A stretch of 64,000 nucleotides of DNA, taken from Streptomyces roseofulvus. Its GTDB lineage: Bacteria; Actinomycetota; Actinomycetes; Streptomycetales; Streptomycetaceae. Under the pieces are notes generated by a model. The model ran no database searches. It was not told where the DNA came from and saw nothing but the letters and a program-made list of their open reading frames with translations. Both the position numbers and the translations under genes were made by a program. The stretch's first letter is position 1, and each line of letters opens with the position of its first letter. Of the stretch, positions 17,366 through 25,561 are shown one piece after another. The stretch spans positions 3,472,001 to 3,536,000 of the forward strand of contig NZ_BAAAWE010000001.1 in assembly GCF_039534915.1 (NCBI RefSeq). Direction: 5' to 3'.

Positions 17366-18885
17366 TGGGCGGCCTCCTTCGCGCGGGCCGGGCGGGCGGT
17401 GGCCCGCACCGGCTCGGGGGCGCGGACGACCTCGTACTCGGAGAGGTCGACCTGCCGGGTCTCGCGGCGGAACTCGCCGGTGGTGCCCGGCCACAGGGTG
17501 GTGTTGCGCCCGTTGGCGTCGAGGTACCAGCTGTCGCAGCCGCCGGCCTTCCAGACGGTCCGCTCCATGCGGTTCTGCACCTTGCGGTTCCAGGCGTGCA
17601 CGGCGGAGGGGCGGGCGGCGAGGGCGGCCCGGCCGCCCAGCACGTTCAGCTGGCGGAGGTAGTCGGCCATGTAGTTCAGCTGGGACTCGATCATGAGGAT
17701 CATGGAGGAGTTCCCGAGGCCGGTGTTGGGCCCGATGATCGTCATCCAGTTGGGGAAGCCGTCGACGGTGGCGCCGCGCAGCGACTGGACGCCGTCCTTC
17801 CAGTGCTCGGCGAGCGAGCGCCCGTCGGCGCCGAAGACGAGGTCGGCGACCGGCATGTCGGTGACGTGGAAGCCGGTGCCGAAGATGATCGCGTCGACCT
17901 CGGTCTCGCTGCCGTCGGAGCCGACGACGACATCGCCGCGGACCTCCTTGAGGCCGCCGGCGACGACGTCCACGTTGGGCTGGGCGAGGGCCGGGTAGTA
18001 GGTGTTGGAGAGCAGGATCCGCTTGCAGCCGATGCGGTACGAGGGCGTGAGCTTGGCCCGCAGCTCCGGGTCCTTCACGGACTTGGCGATGTTGGCCTTG
18101 GCCAGCCTCTCGACCAGGCCCAGCTCGCCCGGGTGCTTGGTGAAGGCGCCGACCTGCAGCTCCCGGATGCCCCAGAGGATGCCGCGGCGCAGGGTGGCGG
18201 TGAGCGGCAGCGTGCGGTGCAGCCAGCGCTCGGGGCCGCTGATGGCGCGGTCCATGCGGGGCATGACCCAGGGCGCGGTGCGCTGGAAGAGGGTCAGCTT
18301 CGCGACGTCGGGCTGGATGGCGGGCACGATCTGGATGGCGGAGGCGCCGGTGCCGATCATGGCGACGCGCTTGCCGCGGAGGTCGTAGTCGTGGTCCCAG
18401 CGGGCCGAGTGGAAGACCTTGCCCGTGAATCCGTCGAGCCCCGGGATGTCGGGGATCTTCGGGTCGGAGAGCGGGCCGGTGGCCGAGACGACGACGTCGG
18501 CGGTGAAGGACCCGGAGCCGGTGGTGATCCGCCAGCGGAGCGTGTCGGCGTCCCACTCCATCCGCTCGACCTCGTGGTTCAGCCGCAGGTGCGGCCGGAG
18601 CCCGAAGGTGTCGGCGACGTGCTCCAGGTAGGCCCGGATGTGCCGCTGGCCGGAGAAGGTGCGCGGCCAGTCCGGGTTGGGGGCGAAGGAGAAGGAGTAG
18701 AGGTGCGAGGGTACGTCGCAGGCGCAGCCGGGGTAGCTGTTGTCCCGCCAGGTGCCGCCGACGGAGTCGGCCCGCTCCAGGACGACGAAGTCGGTGATCC
18801 CCTCGCGGCGCAGCCGGACGGCGGCCCCGAGCCCGCCGAACCCCGATCCGATCACCGCCACCCGAACGTGCTCGTGCTTCGCCAT
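17362..18885 (-). CDS. Flavin monooxygenase of the Baeyer-Villiger type
   Basis: A 507-residue FAD/NADPH monooxygenase. The FAD Rossmann motif GSGFGGLG is at 13-20, the NADPH motif GTGASA at 178-183, and between them F153-x-G-x3-H-x3-W-D164 (FTGKVFHSARWD) fits the Baeyer-Villiger fingerprint F-x-G-x3-H-x3-W-P/D. It would insert oxygen next to a carbonyl or oxidise S/N atoms; the substrate is unknown. ATG 18885 follows GGGAGG and is chosen over a longer frame (to 19116) that overlaps the divergent MerR gene. It is the first gene of a three-gene operon. Confidence 0.88.
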   Translation of the reverse strand: MAKHEHVRVAVIGSGFGGLGAAVRLRREGITDFVVLERADSVGGTWRDNSYPGCACDVPSHLYSFSFAPNPDWPRTFSGQRHIRAYLEHVADTFGLRPHLRLNHEVERMEWDADTLRWRITTGSGSFTADVVVSATGPLSDPKIPDIPGLDGFTGKVFHSARWDHDYDLRGKRVAMIGTGASAIQIVPAIQPDVAKLTLFQRTAPWVMPRMDRAISGPERWLHRTLPLTATLRRGILWGIRELQVGAFTKHPGELGLVERLAKANIAKSVKDPELRAKLTPSYRIGCKRILLSNTYYPALAQPNVDVVAGGLKEVRGDVVVGSDGSETEVDAIIFGTGFHVTDMPVADLVFGADGRSLAEHWKDGVQSLRGATVDGFPNWMTIIGPNTGLGNSSMILMIESQLNYMADYLRQLNVLGGRAALAARPSAVHAWNRKVQNRMERTVWKAGGCDSWYLDANGRNTTLWPGTTGEFRRETRQVDLSEYEVVRAPEPVRATARPARAKEAAQ

Positions 18886-18931
18886 GCCGCCTCCCGTGCG
18901 CCCGGCCAAGATTCCGCCAGCAATCACTGGC

Positions 18932-19000
18932 ACAGTCGGGACTGTAGAGCAGCTCCATACCGAGCGGTAGGGGTCGGGCGAGGGAAAGTTACCGGCGGTA
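18932..19000. promoter_or_regulatory. Palindrome cluster between BVMO and MerR genes
   Basis: Three palindromes lie in the divergent gap: ACAGTCGGGACTGT (18932-18945), TACCGAGCGGTA (18958-18969) and TACCGGCGGTA (18990-19000). The last two share TACCG/CGGTA arms with different centres. The third lies just upstream of the MerR -10 box. The MerR protein is a natural candidate binder for the TACCG/CGGTA pair; the first may bind another regulator. Confidence 0.5.
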
Positions 19001-19018
19001 CAACATAGGCTGGCGGGC

Positions 19019-19708
19019 GTGGCGGAACGATCAGGAGAACAGGCGAAGCCCCCGGAGGCCCCGGAGCCCCCGCACGAGTACCGCATGGCCGAACTGGCCG
19101 AGGCGGCCGGCATCACCGTGCGGACCCTGCGGTTCTACCGGGAGCGCGGGCTGATCCCGCCGCCCCGCCGGGAGGGCCGGATCGCCTGGTACGACGAGCG
19201 GCACCTGGCCCGGCTGCGGACCATCGCCGCCCTCCTCGAACGCGGCCACACCCTCACCGGGATCGCCGACCTCACCACCGCCTTCGAGTCCGGCCGGGAC
19301 GTCGGCGAGGTCCTGGAGCTGGGCCCGCCGACCGAGGAGGAGCCGGTCCGGCTCACCCCCGAGGAACTCGCCGACCGCTTCGCCGGCGAGGTCACCCCGG
19401 AGAACCTCGCCGCCGCGCTCGACCTCGGCTACCTCGCCACCGACGGCGAGGACATCGTCCACGTCAGCCGCCGGCTCCTCGACGTCTCCGCCTCCCTCGT
19501 CCGCGAGGGCGTCCCGCTCGCCGAGGTCCTCAAGGCCGGCGCCCGCGTCCGCGAACACGCCGACGCCCTCGCCGCCCTCTTCGCCGAACTGCTGACCGCC
19601 CACGCCGAGGAGGCCGACCTCCAGCGGCTGCGCCCGCTCGCCAAGAGCGTCGTCGAGGCGGAGCTCTCCATGGCCCTCGACCGGCGGCTGCGCGGCGCGC
19701 CCGGCTGA
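19019..19708 (+). CDS. MerR-family transcriptional regulator
   Basis: A 229-residue protein. The N-terminal winged helix-turn-helix starts YRMAELAEAAGITVRTLRFYRERGL (about residues 21-45), and the second HTH segment with the R-W/L-R element follows to about 90. The C-terminal domain is helical, acidic and has no cysteine pair, so it is not a metal sensor of the classical kind. The GTG start at 19019 has TAGGCT seven bases upstream and no ribosome-binding site. It is divergent from the BVMO operon, with palindromes in between, and is its likely controller. Confidence 0.85.
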   Translation: MAERSGEQAKPPEAPEPPHEYRMAELAEAAGITVRTLRFYRERGLIPPPRREGRIAWYDERHLARLRTIAALLERGHTLTGIADLTTAFESGRDVGEVLELGPPTEEEPVRLTPEELADRFAGEVTPENLAAALDLGYLATDGEDIVHVSRRLLDVSASLVREGVPLAEVLKAGARVREHADALAALFAELLTAHAEEADLQRLRPLAKSVVEAELSMALDRRLRGAPG

Positions 19709-19945
19709 CGCGCGGGGCCGCCCGGACCCTCTCCGGCACCTGACAGGTTCTTCGAAAGTCCTTCCTCACCTCCGCCCTGCGGCAGACCGGCGGTGGGGCC
19801 GACATCGCCGCGTACGTCGACGCCAGGGCGGATGAGCCGGGACCGCCTCCCGTCGCCCTCGGCGACCAGGCTGCGCGCGCCCACGAATCCCCCGCCCGGG
19901 TCCGTGACGTCGCCGCACGGCACCCCGGGCGAGCCGGCCGGGGTC

Positions 19946-20749
19946 CTAGAGGTCGTAGACGGCGGTGACGGGAGCGTGGTCGCTCCACCGCTCGGGGTGG
20001 CTGGCGGCCCGCTCCACGTACGCCTTGACCGCCTTGGCCGCCAGGCCGGGGGTGGCCATCTGGTAGTCGATGCGCCAGCCCGTGTCGTTGTCGAAGGCGC
20101 GGCCCCGGTAGGACCACCAGGAGTAGGGGCCCTCCTGGTCGGGGTGGAGGGCGCGCACGACGTCGACGTAGCCGCCGTCGGTCTCCTCCAGGACGCGGGT
20201 GAGCCACGCGCGCTCCTCGGGGAGGAAGCCGGCGCTCTTGCGGTTGGCCCGCCAGTTCTTGAGGTCGGCCTCGTGGTGGGCGATGTTCCAGTCGCCGCAG
20301 ACGACGACCTCGCGCCCGTCGGCGGCGGCGCGGACCCGCAGCTCCTTGAGGTAGGGCAGGAACTCGCCCATGAAGCGGTACTTCTCGTCCTGCTTCTCGG
20401 TCTCGGCCTCGCCGGAGGGCAGGTAGAGGCTGGCGACGGTGACGCCGGGCAGGTCGGCCTCGATGTAGCGGCCGGAGCCGTCGAACTCGGTCGAGCCGAA
20501 GCCGACGCGGAGGGCGTCGGGCTCGCGGCGCAGGTAGAGGGAGACGCCGGCACGGCCCTTGGCGGCGGCGGGGGCGTGGGCGGTGAACCAGCCCTCGGGG
20601 GCCCGTACCTCCGCGGGCAGCTGCGCCTCCTCGGCGCGCACCTCCTGGAGGCAGACGGCGTCGGCGGAGGTCCCCGCCAGCCACTCGACGAAGCCCTTCT
20701 TGGCGGCGGCGCGGAGGCCGTTGACGTTCGCGGACGTGACAGTGAACAT
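19946..20749 (-). CDS. xthA: Exodeoxyribonuclease III / AP endonuclease
   Basis: A 267-residue Mg-dependent EEP-family nuclease: SANVNGLR at the start, LQEVRA (metal-binding Glu), VCGDWNIAH (Asp/Asn active site) and the terminal SDHAPVTA motif with the catalytic His. It acts in base-excision repair as an AP endonuclease and 3' exonuclease. ATG 20749 is taken because a TATTCT box lies six bases upstream and the long frame beyond it is antisense to the next gene. Divergent from a GNAT gene across only 50 bases. Confidence 0.92.
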   Translation of the reverse strand: MFTVTSANVNGLRAAAKKGFVEWLAGTSADAVCLQEVRAEEAQLPAEVRAPEGWFTAHAPAAAKGRAGVSLYLRREPDALRVGFGSTEFDGSGRYIEADLPGVTVASLYLPSGEAETEKQDEKYRFMGEFLPYLKELRVRAAADGREVVVCGDWNIAHHEADLKNWRANRKSAGFLPEERAWLTRVLEETDGGYVDVVRALHPDQEGPYSWWSYRGRAFDNDTGWRIDYQMATPGLAAKAVKAYVERAASHPERWSDHAPVTAVYDL

Positions 20750-20755
20750 CCCGGG

Positions 20756-20792
20756 AGAATACCGACACCCGCCACTCGCATACACGTACGAT
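20756..20792. promoter_or_regulatory. Back-to-back -10 boxes of two leaderless genes
   Basis: TATTCT on the minus strand (20761-20756) is six bases before the exonuclease ATG, and TACGAT on the plus strand (20787-20792) is seven bases before the GNAT ATG. The two -10 boxes are 25 bases apart, so the polymerase footprints would overlap. Confidence 0.5.
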
Positions 20793-20799
20793 CGACGGC

Positions 20800-21282
20800 A
20801 TGCGCATCCAGCCGACCTCCTACGACCACCCCGACGCCGTGAAACTGCAGGACGAGGTGCAGGCCGAGTACGTCGTCCGCTACGGCGACGGTGAGGGCGA
20901 CGCCACACCGCTCGACCCCGGGATGTTCGTCCCGCCGCGCGGTCTCTACCTGCTCGCGTACGACGACGGGGACCGGCCGGTCGCCAGCGGGGCCTGGCGC
21001 CGCCAGGACGAGAACGAGGAGGGGTACGCGGACGGGGACGCCGAGCTGAAGCGGATGTACGTGATACCCGAGGCGCGCGGCCTGGGCCTGGCCCGCCGGC
21101 TCCTCGCCCTGCTGGAGGAGGACGCGCGCGCCGCCGGGCGGACCCGCATGGTCCTGGAGACCGGCACGGCCCAGCCCGAGGCCATCGCCCTCTACGTCTC
21201 CAGCGGCTACGAGCCGTGCGCCAAGTTCGGCCACTACCGCCACTACGAGAACAGCCGCTGCTTCGCCAAGCCGCTGGTCTGA
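20800..21282 (+). CDS. GNAT-family N-acetyltransferase
   Basis: A 160-residue acetyltransferase with the motif-A region MYVIPEARGLGLARRLL (acetyl-CoA pyrophosphate loop R-G-x-G-L/x-A) and the motif-B LYVSSGYEPCAKFGHYR. The substrate is not known. ATG 20800 is preceded seven bases upstream by TACGAT. It ends 14 bases before a strong hairpin terminator, so it is monocistronic. Confidence 0.87.
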   Translation: MRIQPTSYDHPDAVKLQDEVQAEYVVRYGDGEGDATPLDPGMFVPPRGLYLLAYDDGDRPVASGAWRRQDENEEGYADGDAELKRMYVIPEARGLGLARRLLALLEEDARAAGRTRMVLETGTAQPEAIALYVSSGYEPCAKFGHYRHYENSRCFAKPLV

Positions 21283-21296
21283 TCCCGCACGTCACC

Positions 21297-21332
21297 AGGC
21301 CCCGTCCGGTCGTCCTCGACCGGGCGGGGCCT
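21297..21332 (+). terminator. 16-bp stem terminator after the GNAT gene
   Basis: AGGCCCCGTCCGGTCG (21297-21312) pairs with 21317-21332 across a TCCT loop, with one G-T wobble. Confidence 0.75.
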
Positions 21333-21467
21333 CGTCGTGCGCGGACTGCCTCGCGAGGGCCGCCCCGACGGGACGTGCGCAACCCCTTGCCCAGCCATGT
21401 GACATGTGCAATTTTACTCCGCAGCCGTCGACGACGGTCTCCGACTCCCCATCCCCAGGAGTGAATT

Positions 21468-22403
21468 GTGCGTGCTTTGGCCTCCACCGCCGCCGCCCTG
21501 CTCATAGCGGCCGCCGCGGCCGCCCCCGCCCAGGCCGCCGCGGCCCCCGCCGCCCCCGAGCCGCCCCACGTCTTCGCCGACCCCGGCCAGCGCCCGGCCC
21601 ACGGCAAGGGCGCGCTCGCTCCCGCGGGCGGCGGCGGCCTGGAGTCGCGCATCCTGCCGGTCGTCCACGACTGCAGCCCGTCGCTCCGGATCCGGGCCCA
21701 GGAGATGACCGCCGCCCAGCTGGCGGCGACCTGCGCGAGCCTCGACAACCAGGACGCCTTCTTCCACGGCGTGGTCAAGGACTCCGGGCCGGTCGCCGAC
21801 GACTACAACACCCGGCTGGAGGTCGACGTCTTCAACTCCAGCGCCGACTACAAGAACTACGCGCGGAAGATCTACGGCATCAACACCGACAACGGCGGCA
21901 TGTACCTGGAGGGCGACCCCTCCCGGGCCGGCAACCAGGCGCGGTTCATCTGCTACGAGCGCACCGACGTGAGCCCCGGCTGGCAGATCTGGAACCTCAA
22001 CCACGAGTACACCCACTACCTCGACGGCCGCTACGACCTGTACGGCGACTTCGGCGCCAGCCAGACCACCCCCACCGTGTGGTGGGGCGAGGGCATCGCG
22101 GAGTACGTCTCCTACTCCTACCGCGGCATCCCCTACAGCAAGGCCCTCGCCGAGGCCGGCAAGCACACGTACGCCCTGCGCACGCTGTTCGACACCACCT
22201 ACGAGAACAGCGACGTCAACCGCACCTACAACTGGGGCTACCTCGCCGCCCGTTACATGGTCGAGCGGCACCCGGCCGACGTCGCCACCGTGCTCGGCCA
22301 CTACCGCACCGGCAACTGGGCCGCCGCCCGCTCCTTCCTCACCTCGCTGGACTACGAGAGCGACTGGAACGCCTGGCTGACGGCGGTGGCCACGACGGCC
22401 TGA
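21468..22403 (+). CDS. Secreted collagenase-like (M9-type) metalloprotease, short form
   Basis: A 311-residue precursor with a clear signal peptide (Arg, then an Ala/Leu core, AQA cleavage region near residue 24). The zinc site is HEYTH (H179-H183) followed by YLDGRYDLYG, and the third ligand is probably in WWGEGIAEY. This HEYxHYL-DGR arrangement with EG-x-AEY is that of microbial collagenases (M9), but those enzymes are usually 600-1000 residues with activator and binding domains; here only the peptidase core is present. The GTG start follows AGGAG by six bases. Activity on collagen is not implied; another peptidase role is possible. Confidence 0.75.
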   Translation: MRALASTAAALLIAAAAAAPAQAAAAPAAPEPPHVFADPGQRPAHGKGALAPAGGGGLESRILPVVHDCSPSLRIRAQEMTAAQLAATCASLDNQDAFFHGVVKDSGPVADDYNTRLEVDVFNSSADYKNYARKIYGINTDNGGMYLEGDPSRAGNQARFICYERTDVSPGWQIWNLNHEYTHYLDGRYDLYGDFGASQTTPTVWWGEGIAEYVSYSYRGIPYSKALAEAGKHTYALRTLFDTTYENSDVNRTYNWGYLAARYMVERHPADVATVLGHYRTGNWAAARSFLTSLDYESDWNAWLTAVATTA

Positions 22404-22417
22404 CCCACCCCGTGAAC

Positions 22418-22461
22418 GACGAAGATCCCGCCCGATCTTTCGATCGGACGGGATCTTCGTC
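22418..22461. terminator. Long hairpin terminator
   Basis: GACGAAGATCCCG and CCGATC pair with GATCGG and CGGGATCTTCGTC around a TTTC loop, with a single C/A mismatch. It separates the metalloprotease gene from the tRNA gene on the opposite strand and can serve both. Confidence 0.8.
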
Positions 22462-22467
22462 TTCCGC

Positions 22468-22544
22468 TGGTGGACCTGAGGGGATTCGAACCCCTGACCC
22501 CCTCGATGCGAACGAGGTGCGCTACCGGACTGCGCCACAGGCCC
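22468..22544 (-). tRNA. tRNA-Ala (anticodon CGC)
   Basis: On the minus strand the cloverleaf is complete: acceptor GGGCCTG pairing with CAGGTCC, a D arm GCGC/GCGC, anticodon stem CCTCG/CGAGG with loop TTCGCAT, and a T arm AGGGG-TTCGAAT-CCCCT. The loop gives anticodon CGC, reading the Ala codon GCG. The discriminator is A and CCA is encoded. Confidence 0.95.
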
Positions 22545-22631
22545 CTGCGACGTGTGAAACATTAGCATCTCGGTCGGCGAGAAGAAAAATCGCTTCCGCC
22601 GCAGGTCAGGCGAGGACCCGCCGCACCGCCG

Positions 22632-23693
22632 TCATTCGTTGGCGGCGCGGGGCCGGTCCTCGTCCGCGTACTGGTCGAAGAGCGGGGTCCTGCCGTGGTC
22701 GCGGCCCCGGCGCGGCGGCGCCGGACGGCGGCGCGGGGCCGGCGCGGCGGCCGGGGGCTGCTCGGCGGTGGAGGAGCGGGCCGCGCTCCAGGTCTCCGGG
22801 TCGGTGACGTCCACGCCGTGGGAGGCGCGGGGGGCGACCGGCGCGGTGACGTACGTGGGCAGCGGCACCGGCACCGGGTCCCAGCTGTCGCCGCGGGCCG
22901 GGCCGCGCTCGCGCTGCTGGTCCACCCACTCCGCGTGGTCCGTCTGCTCGACCAGCGCCCGCCGGTCGGCCTCCTGCGGCGAGACCACCGGCGCGGGCGT
23001 CGGCTCCGGCTCGGGCGCCGGCGCGGCGGCCCGGCGGCTCTCACGGAGCCGGGCGGCGGCGGCCTCGGCGCGGCGCCGGTCCATCACATAGACGAACCGG
23101 CGGCGCTCCTGGCCGCGCAGATGCACGATGTAGGCGCTGAGCAGCACGGCGGGGACGCCCGGCGCCCACAGGAAGGCGACGCCGCCGACGGCGGCGACCA
23201 CCGCCCCGAGGGTGAAGGCGGAGAAGAGCACGATCGTGGTGCGCCGGCGGCGCGCCAGGGCCTTGCCGCGGCGGGCCCGCTCGGCGGCGCCGCCCGCGGC
23301 CGGCCGGGCCGCCGCGGCGGGCGCCGGTTCCGGTTCGCGCTCGGGCCGGCGCTCCGGCTCCGCACGGGGCTCGGGCTCGGGGAGTTCGAGGCGCGCCTCG
23401 GTCCTGGCCGGAGGCGCGGAAAAGGCCCGGACGTCGACCGAGCTCAAGTGCTCGGTCGCCGCGTCCGGGTCCACGTCGGGCGCCGCCTCCAGGGCCGTAC
23501 GGTCCCGCTCGCGAAGCTCCTTGGCGTACCGGCGCTCCATGCCCGCCCGTCCGGACAGCAGCCGGATGGCGGTGCTGAAGCGTTCCGTCGGACGGGCCTC
23601 GTTCAGCTCGTCCTGCCTGCGGAGCCACATCGGCACCAAGTAGGCGGCCCAGGCCCCGACGATGACTGCGTAGATGAGGCCGCTGCTGCTCAC
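22632..23693 (-). CDS. sepX: SepX/GlpR-type divisome membrane protein
   Basis: A 353-residue protein: one N-terminal TM (about 5-22, GLIYAVIVGAWAAYLVP), an acidic/Pro-rich cytoplasmic linker, a two-TM hairpin (about 150-195) and a long Pro/Ala/Arg-rich tail ending DEDRPRAANE. This plan and the LVPMWLRRQDELNEARPTER start fit the actinobacterial SepX/GlpR family. SepX is needed for septation in Streptomyces, and GlpR is the membrane receptor for the gephyrin-like protein Glp in Corynebacterium. A Glp/MoeA homologue is encoded about 2 kb away on the same strand. The GTG start has TACCGT seven bases upstream, so it probably has its own leaderless promoter. Confidence 0.75.
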   Translation of the reverse strand: MSSSGLIYAVIVGAWAAYLVPMWLRRQDELNEARPTERFSTAIRLLSGRAGMERRYAKELRERDRTALEAAPDVDPDAATEHLSSVDVRAFSAPPARTEARLELPEPEPRAEPERRPEREPEPAPAAAARPAAGGAAERARRGKALARRRRTTIVLFSAFTLGAVVAAVGGVAFLWAPGVPAVLLSAYIVHLRGQERRRFVYVMDRRRAEAAAARLRESRRAAAPAPEPEPTPAPVVSPQEADRRALVEQTDHAEWVDQQRERGPARGDSWDPVPVPLPTYVTAPVAPRASHGVDVTDPETWSAARSSTAEQPPAAAPAPRRRPAPPRRGRDHGRTPLFDQYADEDRPRAANE

Positions 23694-23700
23694 GCCTCAC

Positions 23701-23706
23701 ACGGTA
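23701..23706 (-). promoter_or_regulatory. -10 box of sepX leaderless promoter
   Basis: On the minus strand TACCGT is followed by seven bases and then the GTG start at 23693, without a ribosome-binding site. Confidence 0.5.
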
Positions 23707-23857
23707 GAGGGGTTCGCGACGGGGCATCGGCCAATTGGCCCGGTGTGTCGCACGATCTGGCTGATATCACTGAACTTTTTTGTGATTGTTCAGATCGATC
23801 GGTGTTCATATGCCGCTGGAATTCGAACAGTTATATGAATTCGCGGAGCTGGGGGCG

Positions 23858-24478
23858 CTAAGCGGCGTCCCGGCGCCGGACGCGGTGCCAGCGGGCCAGC
23901 AGACCCTCCGGGATCTCCTCCGCCGTCAGCGCGAACACCAGGTGGTCCCGCCACGCCCCGTCGATGTGCAGATAGCGTGGCCGCAATCCCTCTTCCCGGA
24001 AACCGAGTTTCTCCACCACCCGGCGGGAGGGGCCGTTCTCCGGCCGGATGCACACCTCCACGCGGTGCAGACCCACGGTCCGGAAGCAGTGGTCGACGGC
24101 GAGCGCGACCGCCGTCGGCATCACCCCGCGCCCGGCGACCGCGCTGTCCACCCAGTAGCCCACGTGCCCCGAGCACATCGAGCCCCAGGTGATCCCGGCG
24201 ACCGTCAACTGCCCGGCCATCCGCCCCTGGTACTCGATCACGAACGGCAGCATCCGCCCGCGGTTCGCCTCCGCCCGCAGATGGCGCACCATCTGACGGT
24301 ACGTGGGGCGCTGCGCGGGCGGCATGCCCGGCGCGGGCGGCGGCACCGTCGCCTCCCAGGGGCGCAGCCACTCGCGGTTGCGGCGGTTCACCTCGCGCCA
24401 TTCCCGCTGGTCGCGCATCCTTATCGGGCGGAGCAGCACGTCTCCGTCGACGAGGACGACCGGCCAGGGCGTGGTCAT
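23858..24478 (-). CDS. GNAT-family acetyltransferase (RimJ-like)
   Basis: A 206-residue acetyltransferase with the RimJ-like core: GYWVDSAVAGRGVMPTAV (acetyl-CoA loop) and RVEVCIRPENGPSRRVVEKLGF. RimJ acetylates ribosomal protein S5 in E. coli; the target here is unknown. Its ATG overlaps the mogA stop (ATGA), making it the last gene of the galU-glp-moaC-mogA chain. Similar GNAT genes sit between glp and glpR in other actinobacteria (from general knowledge), so the placement may be functional. Confidence 0.85.
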   Translation of the reverse strand: MTTPWPVVLVDGDVLLRPIRMRDQREWREVNRRNREWLRPWEATVPPPAPGMPPAQRPTYRQMVRHLRAEANRGRMLPFVIEYQGRMAGQLTVAGITWGSMCSGHVGYWVDSAVAGRGVMPTAVALAVDHCFRTVGLHRVEVCIRPENGPSRRVVEKLGFREEGLRPRYLHIDGAWRDHLVFALTAEEIPEGLLARWHRVRRRDAA

Positions 24479-25020
24479 GAGGCCGGGTCCGCTTCCGCCG
24501 GTCTCGGGTGGTCGCCGCCGCGGATCTGGTCCACGGCGTGCCGCAGCAGCGGCTCCAGGACGGCGAGCCCGTCCCGCACCCCGCCGGTCGACCCCGGCAG
24601 GTTCACGATCAGCGTGCTCCCCGCGACCCCGGCGAGGCCGCGCGAGAGCGCCGCCGTCGGCACCTTCTCCCGGCCGTACGCCCGGATCGCCTCCGGGATG
24701 CCGGGGATGTGCCGCTCCAGGACCCGGGCGGTGACCTCGGGCGTCTCGTCGGTCGGCGAGATGCCGGTGCCGCCGGTCGTGAGGATCACGTCGTACCCGG
24801 CCGCGATCCCGGCCCGCAGCGCCGCCTCGACGGGCGCCCCGTCCGGGACGACCTGCGGCCCGTCGACCGCGAAGCCCATGCCCCGCAGCCCCTCGGCGAT
24901 CAGCGGGCCGCCCTTGTCCTCGTAGACCCCGGCGGAGGCCCGGTTGGAGGCGGTGACGACGAGCGCCCGGTGGCCGCCGTGGGCCTCGTGGACGCCCGCG
25001 ACCCGGCCGCCGCGCGTCAC
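24475..25020 (-). CDS. mogA: MogA/MoaB-type molybdopterin protein
   Basis: A 181-residue MoCF-domain protein with the TTGGTG nucleotide loop followed by SPTDETPEVT and the VNLPGSTGGV motif, typical of MogA/MoaB, which adenylylates molybdopterin before metal insertion. GTG 25020 overlaps the moaC stop (GTGA). With moaC and the MoeA homologue it covers steps of molybdenum-cofactor synthesis that the molybdoenzyme at 39.5-41.8 kb would need. Confidence 0.9.
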   Translation of the reverse strand: MTRGGRVAGVHEAHGGHRALVVTASNRASAGVYEDKGGPLIAEGLRGMGFAVDGPQVVPDGAPVEAALRAGIAAGYDVILTTGGTGISPTDETPEVTARVLERHIPGIPEAIRAYGREKVPTAALSRGLAGVAGSTLIVNLPGSTGGVRDGLAVLEPLLRHAVDQIRGGDHPRPAEADPAS

Positions 25021-25502
25021 GCGTCGTCCCGGGTCCAGTGCCCGGACTTGCCGCCGGTCTTCTCCTCCACCCGGACGTCGGAGATGACCGCGCCCTTGTC
25101 GACCGCCTTCACCATGTCGACGACCGTCAGCGCCGCCACCGACACGGCGGTCAGCGCCTCCATCTCGACGCCCGTCCGGTCGGTGGTCTTGACCGTCGCC
25201 AGGATCTCCACGGCGTCGTCCGCGACCGTGAGGTCCAGGGTCACCCCGGAGACGGCCAGCGGGTGGCAGAGCGGGATGAGGTCCGGGGTCTTCTTGGCGC
25301 CCATGATCCCGGCGATCCGGGCGGTCGCCAGCGCGTCGCCCTTCGGCACGCCCTCGCCGCGCAGCAGCTCGATCACGCGCGGCGAGACGAGGACCCGCCC
25401 GCTGGCGCGTGCGGTGCGGGACGTGACGTCCTTCGCCGATACGTCGACCATGCGGGCGGCGCCCGCCTCGTCGATGTGGGTGAGACCTTGCTGCGTGCTC
25501 AT
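25017..25502 (-). CDS. moaC: Cyclic pyranopterin monophosphate synthase MoaC
   Basis: A 161-residue protein of usual MoaC length, with the KTPDLIPLCHPL motif and the GVEMEALTAVSVAALTVVDM-type region (MEALT, then DM, then KAVDK) that form the active site. It converts 3',8-cyclo-7,8-dihydro-GTP to cyclic pyranopterin monophosphate. ATG 25502 is preferred; a GGGAG lies ten bases upstream. No moaA is next to it in this window. Confidence 0.93.
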   Translation of the reverse strand: MSTQQGLTHIDEAGAARMVDVSAKDVTSRTARASGRVLVSPRVIELLRGEGVPKGDALATARIAGIMGAKKTPDLIPLCHPLAVSGVTLDLTVADDAVEILATVKTTDRTGVEMEALTAVSVAALTVVDMVKAVDKGAVISDVRVEEKTGGKSGHWTRDDA

Positions 25503-25561
25503 GGCCGTGACACTCCCGGTCGCTGTGTGGGACGACACACCGTACCCCCGCCCCGCCCCCC

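Noticed and set aside
23819..23842. LexA/SOS box in the AT-rich pocket
   Set aside because: TTCGAACAGTT resembles half of TCGAAC-N4-GTTCGA, but the second half is missing.
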